In this document: positions 47,506-57,157 of the stretch, piece after piece | How the letters are laid out: the number at the start of each line of letters is the position of its first letter | Position numbering within the stretch: the stretch's first letter is position 1 | Assembly (NCBI RefSeq): GCF_000715075.1 | Contig: NC_134096.1 | Coordinates: 68,081,026-68,145,025 of the forward strand | Origin: Nicotiana tabacum | Taxonomy: Eukaryota > Streptophyta > Magnoliopsida > Solanales > Solanaceae | Length of the DNA stretch: 64,000 bases | Direction: 5' to 3' | The notes under the pieces: generated by a model | Seen by the model: the letters and a program-made list of their open reading frames with translations, nothing else | The model's database searches: none | What the model was told of the DNA's origin: nothing | Made by a program: the position numbers and the translations under genes

Positions 47506-48616
47506 TCATCTACTGCTTGTTGGCATTCCGGTGTTCAAGCGAAATCGTTCTTCTTTTTGAGTAGAGAGAGAAATTTGTGACTTCGATCTGATGATCTCGA
47601 AATGAATCGGCCTAAGGCTGCAATTCATCCCGTTAGCCTTTGTACAGCTTTCACGCTGTCCACGATGGCAATGTCTTCGATGGCCTTGATTTTGTACGAG
47701 GAACTTGCCCAAACCGACCCCGAAAGCACATTTTTCGGGGTTGAGCTTCATGTTGTATTTCCTTAAAATGTCGAACGTTTCCTGAAAATGGGCCAAATGA
47801 TCCTCTGCGCGTAGGGACTTAACTAGCATGTCATCAATATAAACTTTCATTGATTTACCTATTTGTTCTTCGAACATTTTATTTACTAGGCGTTGGTAAG
47901 TAGCCCCTGCTTTTTTTTTAGCCCGAAGGGCATCACATTATAACAATATGTTCCATATTTAGTGACAAATAAAGTCTTTTCCTGGTCCTCCGGGTTCATC
48001 TGGATTTGATTATACCCGGAATAGGCATCGAGAAAGCTGAGGATCTCGTGGCCGGCCGTGGCATCGATCATGCGATCGATGTTGGGCAGCGGAAAGGAAT
48101 CTTTGGGGCATGCTTTGTTCAAATCCTTATAGTCCACACACATTCTAAGTTTGTTCCCCTTTTTAGGAACTACAACCACATTGTCTAACCATTCGGGATA
48201 TTTTACCTCCCGAATGGACCCTATCTTGAGAAGTTTGGTTACCTCGTCCTTTATGAATGTGTGTTTTTCCTCGGACTGGGTCTTCTTTTTTGCTTCACCG
48301 GTCTGAACCTAGGGTCCAAGCTTAGCCGATGCGTCGTTATGTCCGGTGGGATCCCTATTATATCTAAATGGGACAAGGCAAAACAATCAATGTTATCGAT
48401 AAGAAATCGAACAAGTTTCTTCCTGAGTTCGGGGCTTAACCCAGTTCCCAAGTATACCTTTTGTTCGGGCCAGTGCTCGATTAGTATTACTTGCTCCAGT
48501 TCCTCAATTGTTGATTTGGTGGCGTCGAAATCATCGGGGATCACGAAGGATCGAGGGATCCATTGATCATCATCTTCTTCGATGTTATGGTTATCTGGCT
48601 GGGCCGAATCCGACAT
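47506..48616 (-). pseudogene. Tat reverse transcriptase
   Basis: The N-terminal part at 48616-48251 contains LSPELRKKLVRFLIDNIDCFA. The polymerase starts near 48179 with VVVPKKGNKLRMCVDYKDLNKA, then DAYSGYNQIQMNPEDQEKT and YCYNVMPFGLKK. After a frameshift near 47890 it continues with SMKVYIDDMLVKS, the catalytic YIDD motif, and LNPEKCAFGV. The 47221-47505 stretch to the RNase H is also frame-broken. It would copy the element RNA to DNA. Confidence 0.92.
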
Positions 48617-48663
48617 CTATGATTGCTATTTGGTGTTCAGTTCTCCTTCTGAACCCGATCCCT

Positions 48664-49191
48664 TTATCGGCAAAGGCGAGGATATTGACTTTGCTTCCTC
48701 GACAGCGAACATTTCCTTTGCGGCCGGTTGTTCTCCGTACACTGTTTTGACACCTCTCGATGTTGGGAATTTGTGGACCTGGTGTAGGGTCGAAGGTACA
48801 ACTCTATGTTGTGGATCCATGGCCTTCCAAAAAGGGCGTTGTATCTTATATCGCCTTCGATCACGTGAAACTTTGTTTCCTGGATGGTTCCAGCCACGTT
48901 TATTGGTGTGATTATCTCGCCTTTGGTGGCTTCACATACCATATGGAATCCGTTTAGAACTAGAGTTGCGGGTACGATCTGGTCCTGCAGGCCGAGCTGT
49001 TCTACGACCTTCAATCTGATAATATTGGCCGAGCTACCTGGATCGATTAACACATGCTTAATTTTAGTTTTATTCATGAGTACAAATATTACCAGTGCAT
49101 CGTTATGAGGTTGGATGACTCCCTCTGCATCTTCATCATCGAAGGACAAAGTCCCTATGGGTGCGTAATCTTGAGTCCGAGATCGCTTCAA
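48664..49191 (-). pseudogene. Tat aspartic protease
   Basis: A frame of 175 codons. The active site reads VLIDPGSSANII. The Asp is kept and the Pro after it is common in this lineage. GRPWIHNIE later in the frame corresponds to the usual C-terminal part. It runs out of frame with gag and RT, so the polyprotein is broken at both joins. Confidence 0.85.
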
Positions 49192-49276
49192 TCGATGTTT
49201 TAGTGCGTTTAAGCACCGGTCCCTGAGGGGTATCGACGCCGCCGATGATCATGTGAATGACGTGCTGCGGTTCTTC

Positions 49277-50975
49277 TTACTCGTTTTGCTTGCCGAAATC
49301 CCTATTTTTAAAATGATTCTTCGCCCTATCACTCAGAAATTCCTGAAGGTGCCCTTTGTTAAATAAGCGGGCTACTTCCTCTCTTAATTGCCTGCAATCT
49401 TCCGTTTTGTGGCCATGGGTGCCATGATATTCGCACATTTGATTGGGATTCCTTTGGGCAGGATCGGTCTGCATGGGTCGAGGCCATTTAGTGTCTTTGA
49501 TGCGTCCGATAGCTGACACGATGGCGGATGCATCAACGCTGAATTTATACTCTGATAATCGAGGTGCTTCTACAGGATCAGCATATTTATCAAAGCCGCT
49601 CTTGCTCATAAGTCCCCGAGAATTTTTCCCTCGATCAATCCTTCGATTGTTCCGAACTGTATTGCGTGCTGAACCGTTGTTCATCCGATCTGTGACGTAC
49701 GGTTGGTATCGGTCTCTGTTCGATCTTTGTTCTTTGTCGATCTCCCTTTGGTTTTTAGTAGTTGTCCTGTTCTGATACACGGGTCCATACGGAACTCCCA
49801 ACTGATCATGCTCGACCCTAATTTTCGATTGATATCTGTTGTGTATATCTGCCCAAGTTATTGCTGGATTCTCGATCAAATTTTATTTCAGCCGACGTGA
49901 TGCTGTCGAACTTAGCTCGTTCAACCCTTGGGTGAAAGCTTGTACGGCCCAATCGTCTGTGACCGGTGGCAATTCCATGCGTTCCATTTGAAATCGAGAT
50001 ACGAATTCCCTCAGCATTTCATTACCCCTTTGCTTTACTTTGAAGAGGTCTGATTTCCTTGTTACAACCTTTATGGCACCAGCATGTGCCTTTACGAACG
50101 AATATGCTAATATGGCAAAAGAATTGATGGAATTCGGTGGTAAATTGTGATACCAGATCATTGCTCCCTTCGAGAGGGTCTCCCCGAACTTTTTCAACAA
50201 CACGGATTCGATCTCATCGTCCTCCAAATCGTTACCTTTGATGGCACATGTGTAAGAGGTGACATGTTCGTTAGGATCGATCGTACTGTTATATTTGGGA
50301 ATTTTGGGCATACGAAATTTTTTGGGGATTGGTTTTGGGGCCGCACTCGAGTGAAAAGGCTTTGTATGAATATTTTCGAATCAAGTCCTTTTATTATTGG
50401 TGGAGCCGCCGGGATTTGATCGACCCTGTCATTGTATGTTTCCACTCTCTTATCATTGACTTCGACTCGTTTTGTGAGTTCTTCGAGTAATTTAGTAATT
50501 TTAGGAGTGGTCCCCGATTCTTGCTCGTTTGATTTCACTATGGCAGGCTCCGTTCTGGGGGTGATTTCTCGAAGCGAATTGGAATCCGGCCTGCTTTGTA
50601 TATGAGTTTGGCTCTGTAACTGAGCTATCGCTACTTGTTGGGCTTGTAGCATCTCGAAGATCATACGCAAGCTAGCCCCGATTTCCCCTGCGTTATGGGT
50701 GTCTCGGGCTACGGATCGAGTACCGCCCTGAATGCTTCTTTTTGGTTCGGAACACTGATTCGCCTCCAGAGCTATTTGTGAATTGACATCCAATGGTACT
50801 TCGGCTCGAATTTCAGGTATTTCGATTCGAGCTCAGTGCCATCGTCAAGTGGCCTTCCGGCCCCGGGTGCCAAGTTGTTGGTTTCATCTTGAAGGCCGGC
50901 TTCACGGTCGATAGGTAAAGCCATTGCTGATTTGAAGTTGTAAGCTGGTGTGTACTGTAGATTTATATCAAACAA
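49277..50975 (-). pseudogene. Tat gag
   Basis: The likely start is at 50975 (MFDINLQYTPAYNF). Three overlapping frames follow: 50793-50194, 50311-49883 and 49879-49277. The core contains KGAMIWYHNLPPNSI and VSRFQMERMELPPV. The zinc-like motif CEYHGTHGHKTEDC near 49435 is the Cys/His form seen in this lineage. At least three frame breaks. Confidence 0.85.
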
Positions 50976-50990
50976 TCACTGTTATCCTTA

Positions 50991-51010
50991 GCCCCATGGT
51001 GGGCGCCAAA
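50991..51010 (-). promoter_or_regulatory. Tat primer-binding site region
   Basis: On the minus strand TTTGGCGCCCACCATGGGGC follows the 5' LTR end. It has the TGGCGCC opening common to non-chromovirus gypsy elements. The exact primer tRNA is not assigned. Confidence 0.6.
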
Positions 51011-51011
51011 C

Positions 51012-51664
51012 TATTTATCCGAAAAATCGGATAACGTTAAATTTATGTATGGTTCTAAGGATACATAATATCCTTTGATACAAAGATAACAATACAAATA
51101 TTTTGACTATGAGAATAGGAATGGTGAACAGAAAGAATGAATAAGATGAAGTAAAACAAGCACAAGGAGATATCGTTGTATATGAGAAAAGATCTGTTTT
51201 TCCAATCTATTTTTTATCTGATAGCTTACAAGGATCCCCCTTTATAATAGAGGGTCATTACTTTATTTATAATAAAATAATAAAATAAAGTATCTAGCGG
51301 AGGACCCATGATGATTTGTCTCTTCCTCGATTCCTGCCAAGATTCTCTCTCCTGGTGCGGTTGTAACGGCTCTTGTCTGTGGGCTCGATACTGGCTCGAA
51401 CTCGTCACTGGGTCGGCCCTTCGGTCTTGGCTTGAGTTCGACCTTCAGGATGGGCGTGGCGCATTTCCGACCTCGAAGCGATGCCTTGCGGATCGATTTG
51501 GTCACGGGCTCGATAAGGTTATCGAGCTGACTCCTCGAGCAGCCTTCGGACTCGAGGCTCGTTTGTGCCGTCTTCGGAGCTTACTCCCAAAATCCTACTC
51601 CGCTTTCTTGCCACTCGATCTCGATCGAACTTAGGAAAGTCGAAATCTATTTTGACCGTATACA
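51012..51664 (-). repeat. Tat 5' LTR
   Basis: A 653 bp LTR matching 39969-40633. Its inner end, corresponding to TGTTTATCC on the plus strand of the other copy, reads TATTTATCC, a G to A change at the terminal dinucleotide. Confidence 0.92.
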
Positions 51665-51784
51665 CATAGTTATGCGACTTTGATAAAAAAAAGTCAGTTA
51701 TATGATTTTTGTGTAAGAAAACAAAGTTATGTGACTTTGGTGAAAAAAAGTCATAGTTATATAATTATTTATGAAATTTTACCC

Positions 51785-53061
51785 AGACAAACTGGTATCG
51801 AGGTCCAATAAATTAAGCATGAAATAGTTTGGAATTTGGGAGAATAGAGATAGTATTTTCTTTCTTTGTCAATTGAATTTTCCATTATCCCTGCCTAATG
51901 TAGTGAATCATAGTAGTATTTAGACTTTGCTAAATGTAAATAAAAAATTCTGGCAACAAAGGAGTTGCATCATAACCTCGTCCCAGACAGTAATTATATA
52001 CTTTCAGTAGCGTTTTAACAAGTCATAATGTATGACGTATTATGGCTTCCATGGAAAGGCAAGTGGAATTAATATGAACAGTGTTAGAAACAAGTATTTT
52101 ATTTTTACCTCCATCCTCATTCAAGATGCCTTTCCTTGGAGGAAACATACTTTTATACCTCCATACTGCAATTATTTGTATCATCCAAAAGTTCACCAAC
52201 AATAACTGAATTATTTGTCAACACTATTTCACTGCAAGCTCAATAACTTATTTCTAAGTGCTATGACATTTAAATGAAATTCATTTCCAAGGGAGGGATA
52301 AAGGTATATACATATAAATGTATAATGACAAGTAACATATAAAAAAGAACACATTCTGATTAGGAGACACACATCTAATAGACATAGCTATTCTAAATAG
52401 AGTAGAATATTACTTGAGAGATAAACAAAATCAGAAGAAACCTTTTGGTCAACCGACAACATAAGAGTTAGTACATGTTCTTATAAGATCCAGTTTTCTT
52501 AAATGTCATTAGAAGTACAGAGGCCCACATAAAGGACCATGCAAATAGAGAGGAACACAACAAAAAAATCCTAACACGATTCCTTATTTAAGGTTTTAAC
52601 AAGTTCTGCAAAGATAAATTTTTTCTTGAACTTCTTTATTCTTTGGAGAGTAATTGATCATCAACAATGTTCTATATAAACACAAAAGGGTGGGGGATTA
52701 AAGGTCGATATGTAATGATTATTTTTAATTTTTAAATACATTAATTAAAGAAATCATCTCGTAGAGCTTTAAGACCTTCTTTTGAAGCAATAAGGTGAAT
52801 AATAGCAAGAGCGGAGGCAAATTGTACGGTCTGCATTTATTTCAAAATGGTTGTTGACCAAACTTTAATAAAATAATCTTGGACTGAAAAAGAATGAAGT
52901 CAATAAAGCAAATAAGGTAATCATAGCAGCCTAAATCCATTTGAAAATGAAAATTGCAAAGAACTATTCACCTGTCTTGGAAAATATAATATGAGATACA
53001 ATCATCCTAAAAAACAAGCAGCCTGCATCTTGCCGCGAACTTGGGTTGTTGTTTGCTTCTC
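51785..53061. other. Spacer, no gene seen
   Basis: AT-rich sequence. No coding frame, LTR or RNA gene is supportable. Confidence 0.4.
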
Positions 53062-53191
53062 TGTCAACATAGCTAGAAGAACAACTAAGTTAATGAGTGA
53101 GGGGTCAATGTGTAATTAGTTAAAACTAGGAGTTAAAAGTAGAAGTTTGTTAGAAGGAATTAGTGTGCTCCTCTTCTATATAACAACTTAC

Positions 53192-53896
53192 TGTCACGGA
53201 ATTTTCTAAGGGTTCCGTGAGGACAGCAAGATAGCCTGACTGCTACTCTTGCTTCAGTCCTAACCAAGAAATAAGCACAATGTCGTGTTTGAACCAAGGC
53301 AATCACACAAACTCAAAGGTTGGAAGATAATGAAATGAAAGACACACAAAGGTTGGGAGGCCAAAGCCAATTTTCGGGTTTAATTCCTGTACAAAAGAAA
53401 AAAATACAAAGGTATGAGATTTGCCTTCTAACAAGGCATATGCATGTCTATATATACAATAAATGTCCACAGGCAGCTAGGCCAGTTGTGGACCCGTCCA
53501 GCTGTATTGCACTGCTTTATACTGGCATCATGTGATCTCCATGAATGTGTTGACAGCCCATGTGCCAATGGTCTTGTCCAACTGATGTGCCCCAATTGTT
53601 GCTGGTAGATAGTTGCCTCCATGATTGCCCAGACATGCTGTTGTCCTACCCAACTGTGCAACACATGCCTTTGCTAGCAGTGAGTTACTTCCATGATTGT
53701 CCTGGCAGGCTGTGGTCCTGTCCAGTTGTGCTGCATATGACTTTGCTGGTAGAGAGTGGCCTCCATGAGGGCCTGGACAGCCTGTGAGATTGTTGCCTCC
53801 ATGTGCAAAGACCCTTTGGTCTTTGGCAGCCAAGTTTAGCTCGGATTGTAGCCCTTTAGGCGGCAAATTTGGTAAGAAAACATGCGGGTCGGTACA
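53192..53896 (-). repeat. 3' LTR of the non-autonomous gypsy element
   Basis: A 705 bp LTR. It contains about three degenerate tandem units of about 71 bp (53607-53800; shared words 'cctccatgattg', 'ctgtggtcctgtcc', 'tttgctggtag'), and the coding frame of the chromodomain ORF reads on into it. Confidence 0.9.
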
Positions 53897-54265
53897 CTCT
53901 ACCCCACTTGAAATGGCGACGACCGCGACGCCATAAGAGTTCAAGTAATCGTGAACTTGATCTTTGAACGACCATAGTGCCTCATATTTTTCCCACGATG
54001 CCCCCTCTGGTGGTTGCCCCTTCCAACGGACAAGAAATTGGGCGCTTGAATCGCCCCAATCTACTCCTTGTACCACCCGATGGTTGACAATGGCCTCGAC
54101 TTCCTTGTCGACGACCGAAGGAGTTACGAAAATATTTGGTCCGCTGGGTTGCCTCCGCTCCATATCACCCTTGTCTCCACAAGGTGCCTCTGACGGACTG
54201 TCATGCCCCGACCCAAGCAACTCTTCAGGTTGCTTCCTTGAATCCTCCAACTCTGGAGGTGCCAT
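53528..54265 (-). pseudogene. Chromodomain ORF of the non-autonomous element
   Basis: This frame of 245 codons starts MAPPELEDSRKQ. The chromodomain lies at about residues 55-110: VEAIVNHRVVQGVDWGDSS, then FLVRWKGQPPEGASWE (aromatic and WKG residues kept) and FKDQVHDYL. The rest reads into the LTR as repeats. Chromodomains normally sit at the end of integrase in chromoviruses and steer insertion to heterochromatin. Here no integrase precedes it. The stop just before the Met separates it from protease, so readthrough or an independent start would be needed. It is open as it stands, so calling it dead is uncertain. Confidence 0.75.
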
Positions 54266-55327
54266 TTACGGACCCATGGCAGGTGGCTTCGCCCACGGTA
54301 TGAAGTCTTTCTCCTTAAGGACTCGTTGTTCACAAGGAGTCAAGGCTTCGTCCACCTTGACCTTCTTAGTCTCTGTCTCGACTGCCAAAACCGTTGCTCC
54401 CTCTTCCTTGAAGCCTTTCATGATTCGCATCGCGGACAACTGACTAACAACTTGCGGCACCCGAACTGTCGGTACCACACATGGACCCCTCGGGTCATAA
54501 ATGTAGATCTGGTTAAGATATGGGCAAATGAAGGCCTTCACTTCATCCCAAGAGTCCAGCCCCAGTACCAGATCAAACACATCTAGGGAAGCGACAAAGA
54601 AACTCACATTTCCCTGCCAAGCTCCTAAGTTGAACTGCACATTGCGGGCAACTCCTTTCACGTTGGTGGGTTTGGCATTTACGGTCTTCAGCACGGAACT
54701 GCTAGGACCAAATGCAAGGCCAAGTGACTTAGCCTTTGCTTTCGACACAAAGTTATGTGTCGCACCGGTGTCTACCATGATACGGATAGATTGTCCATTC
54801 AATCTTGCATCCACGAACAAGGATCCTGGCTCTCTTGATCGGGGCTCCTTTCCAATCATATTGTCGCCTAACCAGTGAACCCATTTGGTAATGTCATGCT
54901 TCCCTTGGGTAGTTGGCTGTAAGGCAGGCTTTTTGGCTATTACTGCACCCAGTATCATGTTGCCAAGATGAGCTATGCCCGGTTGTTGTTGAACTGCTTC
55001 TTCGGCCTCCTCGTCAGCTTGGACTCTCTCCTCTGTTAGCTTCCGCTCGGCAGCAATTAAGGCACCGAGTTTCTTCAAAGAATGACAATCCTTGTAGCCA
55101 TGACTAGGGTCCTTACAGATGTAACAACCATTGCGGGGACCAACTTCCTTCTTCCTTTGGTTATACCGGTCGCGCCAGTACGCCTTGTTGCCTTGTTCTC
55201 TGGAATCGCGATCCGGGGCAGTAACTTGCTTGCCCTTGTCTCGATGTCCATAGTCTCCGCTAGGTTGGAAGTTAGTGTCCCTTGACTTTGTGGATTCTGT
55301 CCTATAATCATTTAAGAACTCGTCCAC
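54266..55327 (-). pseudogene. Gag C-terminus and aspartic protease of the non-autonomous element
   Basis: An open frame of 353 codons. A zinc knuckle CYICKDPSHGYKDC is at about residues 68-81. The retropepsin site is IMVDTGATHNFVS at about 182-194, and the second conserved segment DLVLGLDSWDE follows at about 256-266. It ends at a TAA just upstream of the chromodomain frame. The protease catalytic Asp is intact. It is out of frame with the N-terminal gag (56169-55558), so one frameshift or deletion separates them. Confidence 0.85.
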
Positions 55328-55377
55328 CGCGATATCTTCATAGACGTCTTGGACTTGACGTCGATGTAATTCCTATT

Positions 55378-56169
55378 TGGCCCAGTTTTGAAGGCCATCT
55401 ATGAAAGTGAATAGAAAGTTATCGCTTGCCATGTTTGGAATCTGCAGGATAGGTTTAGTGAATTCCTTCACGTATTCACTAATGGAAGTTATTTGCCTGA
55501 GCTCTCTCAATTTCCTACGTGCCTCATTGACAATATTTTAGGGGTAGAACTGGCACTTCAGTTCGAAATTGAATTGTTCCCAGCTCTTGATGGAGCAAGT
55601 TCCCTTCTCCATGTTGGCTTTCTTCCTCCTCCACCAAAGCATGGTGGTGTCGGCAAGATACATCGTTGCTGCCCGGATCTTGGCAGCCTCATCAACGATT
55701 CTAAGGTTCTCAAATAGTCTTCCATCTTCCAGATGAAGTTCTCTACTTCTTGAGCATTTTGTTTGCCCCTAAACTCCTTCGGTTTTGGGCCCTCGATTTT
55801 GGTTTCACGCACTGTTACATGTCCAGTGCCACCAGCGAACCTTGCTGCCTGCAGTTGTTGCTTTAGGGCTTCAATTTCCCCATGCAACGCTGATACAACC
55901 TTGGTAAGCTTAAGCTCAAGGTTGGTCAGTCCTTCCTTGTGCTCATCAATCACTTGATCTAACGTCTCTTTGACATCTCCTAGTGCATCTAGAATAGTAG
56001 ACTCAAGAGAGGTGAAGTTGTGTTCAACAAATTGTGTGTGCCGATTTAAAGCATCTAAACCAGCTTCAGTGAGATCCATTCTCACGCTTAAGAGATTTGA
56101 GGTAGAAACCTCACAATCTTCACCACGGCCAACCTGTTGTGGGGGGAAACACCAAAGCTGGCGCCTCAC
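55378..56169 (-). pseudogene. Gag N-terminus of the non-autonomous element
   Basis: The frame at 56169-55558 includes a probable true start MDLTEAGLDALN (about residue 31), a coiled-coil-like section (TLDQVIDEHKEGLTNLELKL) and the gag opening EVENFIWKMEDYLR. It then goes out of frame. The stretch down to 55327 carries more gag sequence in other frames. Its function would be particle formation. Confidence 0.75.
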
Positions 56170-56310
56170 TTATTACGGCTATGGCGGGATCTCACGCTTT
56201 GCTCGTTCCTCTCTTCTTTGGTTTCGGTCTCTTTGTTGGTGATTCGTCTCTCCCACGAATGTTGTCTAAGGTAACATCATCTCCATCGGTTGCCATGGTC
56301 GATTAACCTC

Positions 56311-56322
56311 GCTCTGATACCA
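56311..56322 (-). promoter_or_regulatory. Primer-binding site, initiator tRNA-Met
   Basis: TGGTATCAGAGC on the minus strand, two bases after the LTR end, is complementary to the 3' end of plant initiator tRNA-Met. This is the usual primer of chromoviruses and agrees with the chromodomain. Confidence 0.85.
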
Positions 56323-56324
56323 CT

Positions 56325-57031
56325 TGTCACAGGACCATTTTCTGAGGGTTCCGTGAGGACAACAAGATAGCCTGACTGCTACTCTTGCTTCAGTCCTAAC
56401 CAAGAAATAAGCACAATGTCGTGCTTGAACCAAGGCAATCACACAAACTCAAAGGTTGGAAAATAATAAAATGAAAGACACACAAAGGTTGGGAGACCAA
56501 AGCCAATTTTCGTGTTTAATTCCTGTACAAAAGAAGGAAATACAAAGATATGAGATCTGTCTTCTAACAAGACATATGCATGTCTATATATACAATAAAT
56601 GTCCACAGGCAGCTAGGCTAGCTGTGGACCTGTCCAGCTATGTTGCACTGCTTTATGTTGGCATCATGTGATCTCCATGAATGTGTTGGCAACCCATGTT
56701 CCAATGGTCTTGTCCAGTTGTTGTGCCCTAGTTCTTGCTGGCAGATAGTTGCCTCCATGATTGCCAGACAGGCTGTTGTCCTACCCGACTGTGCAGCACA
56801 TGCCTTTGCTAGCAGTGAGTTGCTTCCATGATTGTCCTGGCGGGCTGTGGTCCTGCCCAGTTGTGCTGCATGTGACTTTGCTGGTAGAGTGTAGCCTCCA
56901 TAAGGGCACGGACAGCCTGTGAGATTGTTGCCTCCATGTGCAAAGACCCTTTAGTCTTTGGCAGCCAAGTTTAGCTCAGATTGTAGCCCTTTAGGCAGCA
57001 AATTTGGTCAGAAAATATGAGGGTCGGTACA
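56325..57031 (-). repeat. 5' LTR of the non-autonomous gypsy element
   Basis: A 707 bp LTR, roughly 92-93% identical by eye to 53192-53896. On the minus strand it ends in CCTGTGACA. Confidence 0.9.
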
Positions 57032-57157
57032 TTACACTTGTATCAGTTGACAGAGCAATAAAAATGATCTTCTCTTTACTTCTTCTTTTCTCTCTCGATT
57101 GTTCTTAGCTACTGAGTCGGTGTGCACTGATTTGCATGTCACACTATAGAACCTCAA

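Larger units (their letters stand above)
39969..51664 (-). mobile_element. Tat-lineage Ty3-gypsy element, 11.7 kb
   Basis: LTRs are 39969-40633 and 51012-51664, with a perfect target duplication CATAG (39964-39968 and 51665-51669). The element reads on the minus strand: gag, protease, RT, two RNase H-like regions, integrase, then a stem-loop module, a minisatellite and an antisense-oriented gene before the 3' LTR. LTR ends are TGTATACGG and GGATAAACA (damaged in the 5' copy). Two RNase H domains and an extra ORF point to the Tat/Retand group of non-chromoviruses. Coding regions contain several frameshifts. Confidence 0.93.
53192..57031 (-). mobile_element. Non-autonomous gypsy element with gag, protease and chromodomain (3.8 kb)
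   Basis: LTRs are 53192-53896 and 56325-57031 (705 and 707 bp), on the minus strand TGTACCGACCC to CCGTGACA. They are flanked by TTAC on both sides (53188-53191 and 57032-57035), only 4 bp. The primer-binding site TGGTATCAGAGC follows the 5' LTR and a polypurine tract (AAGTGGGGTAGAG) precedes the 3' LTR. Between them are gag, protease and a chromodomain only. It sits in the 5' LTR of copia-4 (empty site caaCTTACacttg, seen in the 3' LTR near 60982). Confidence 0.92.
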
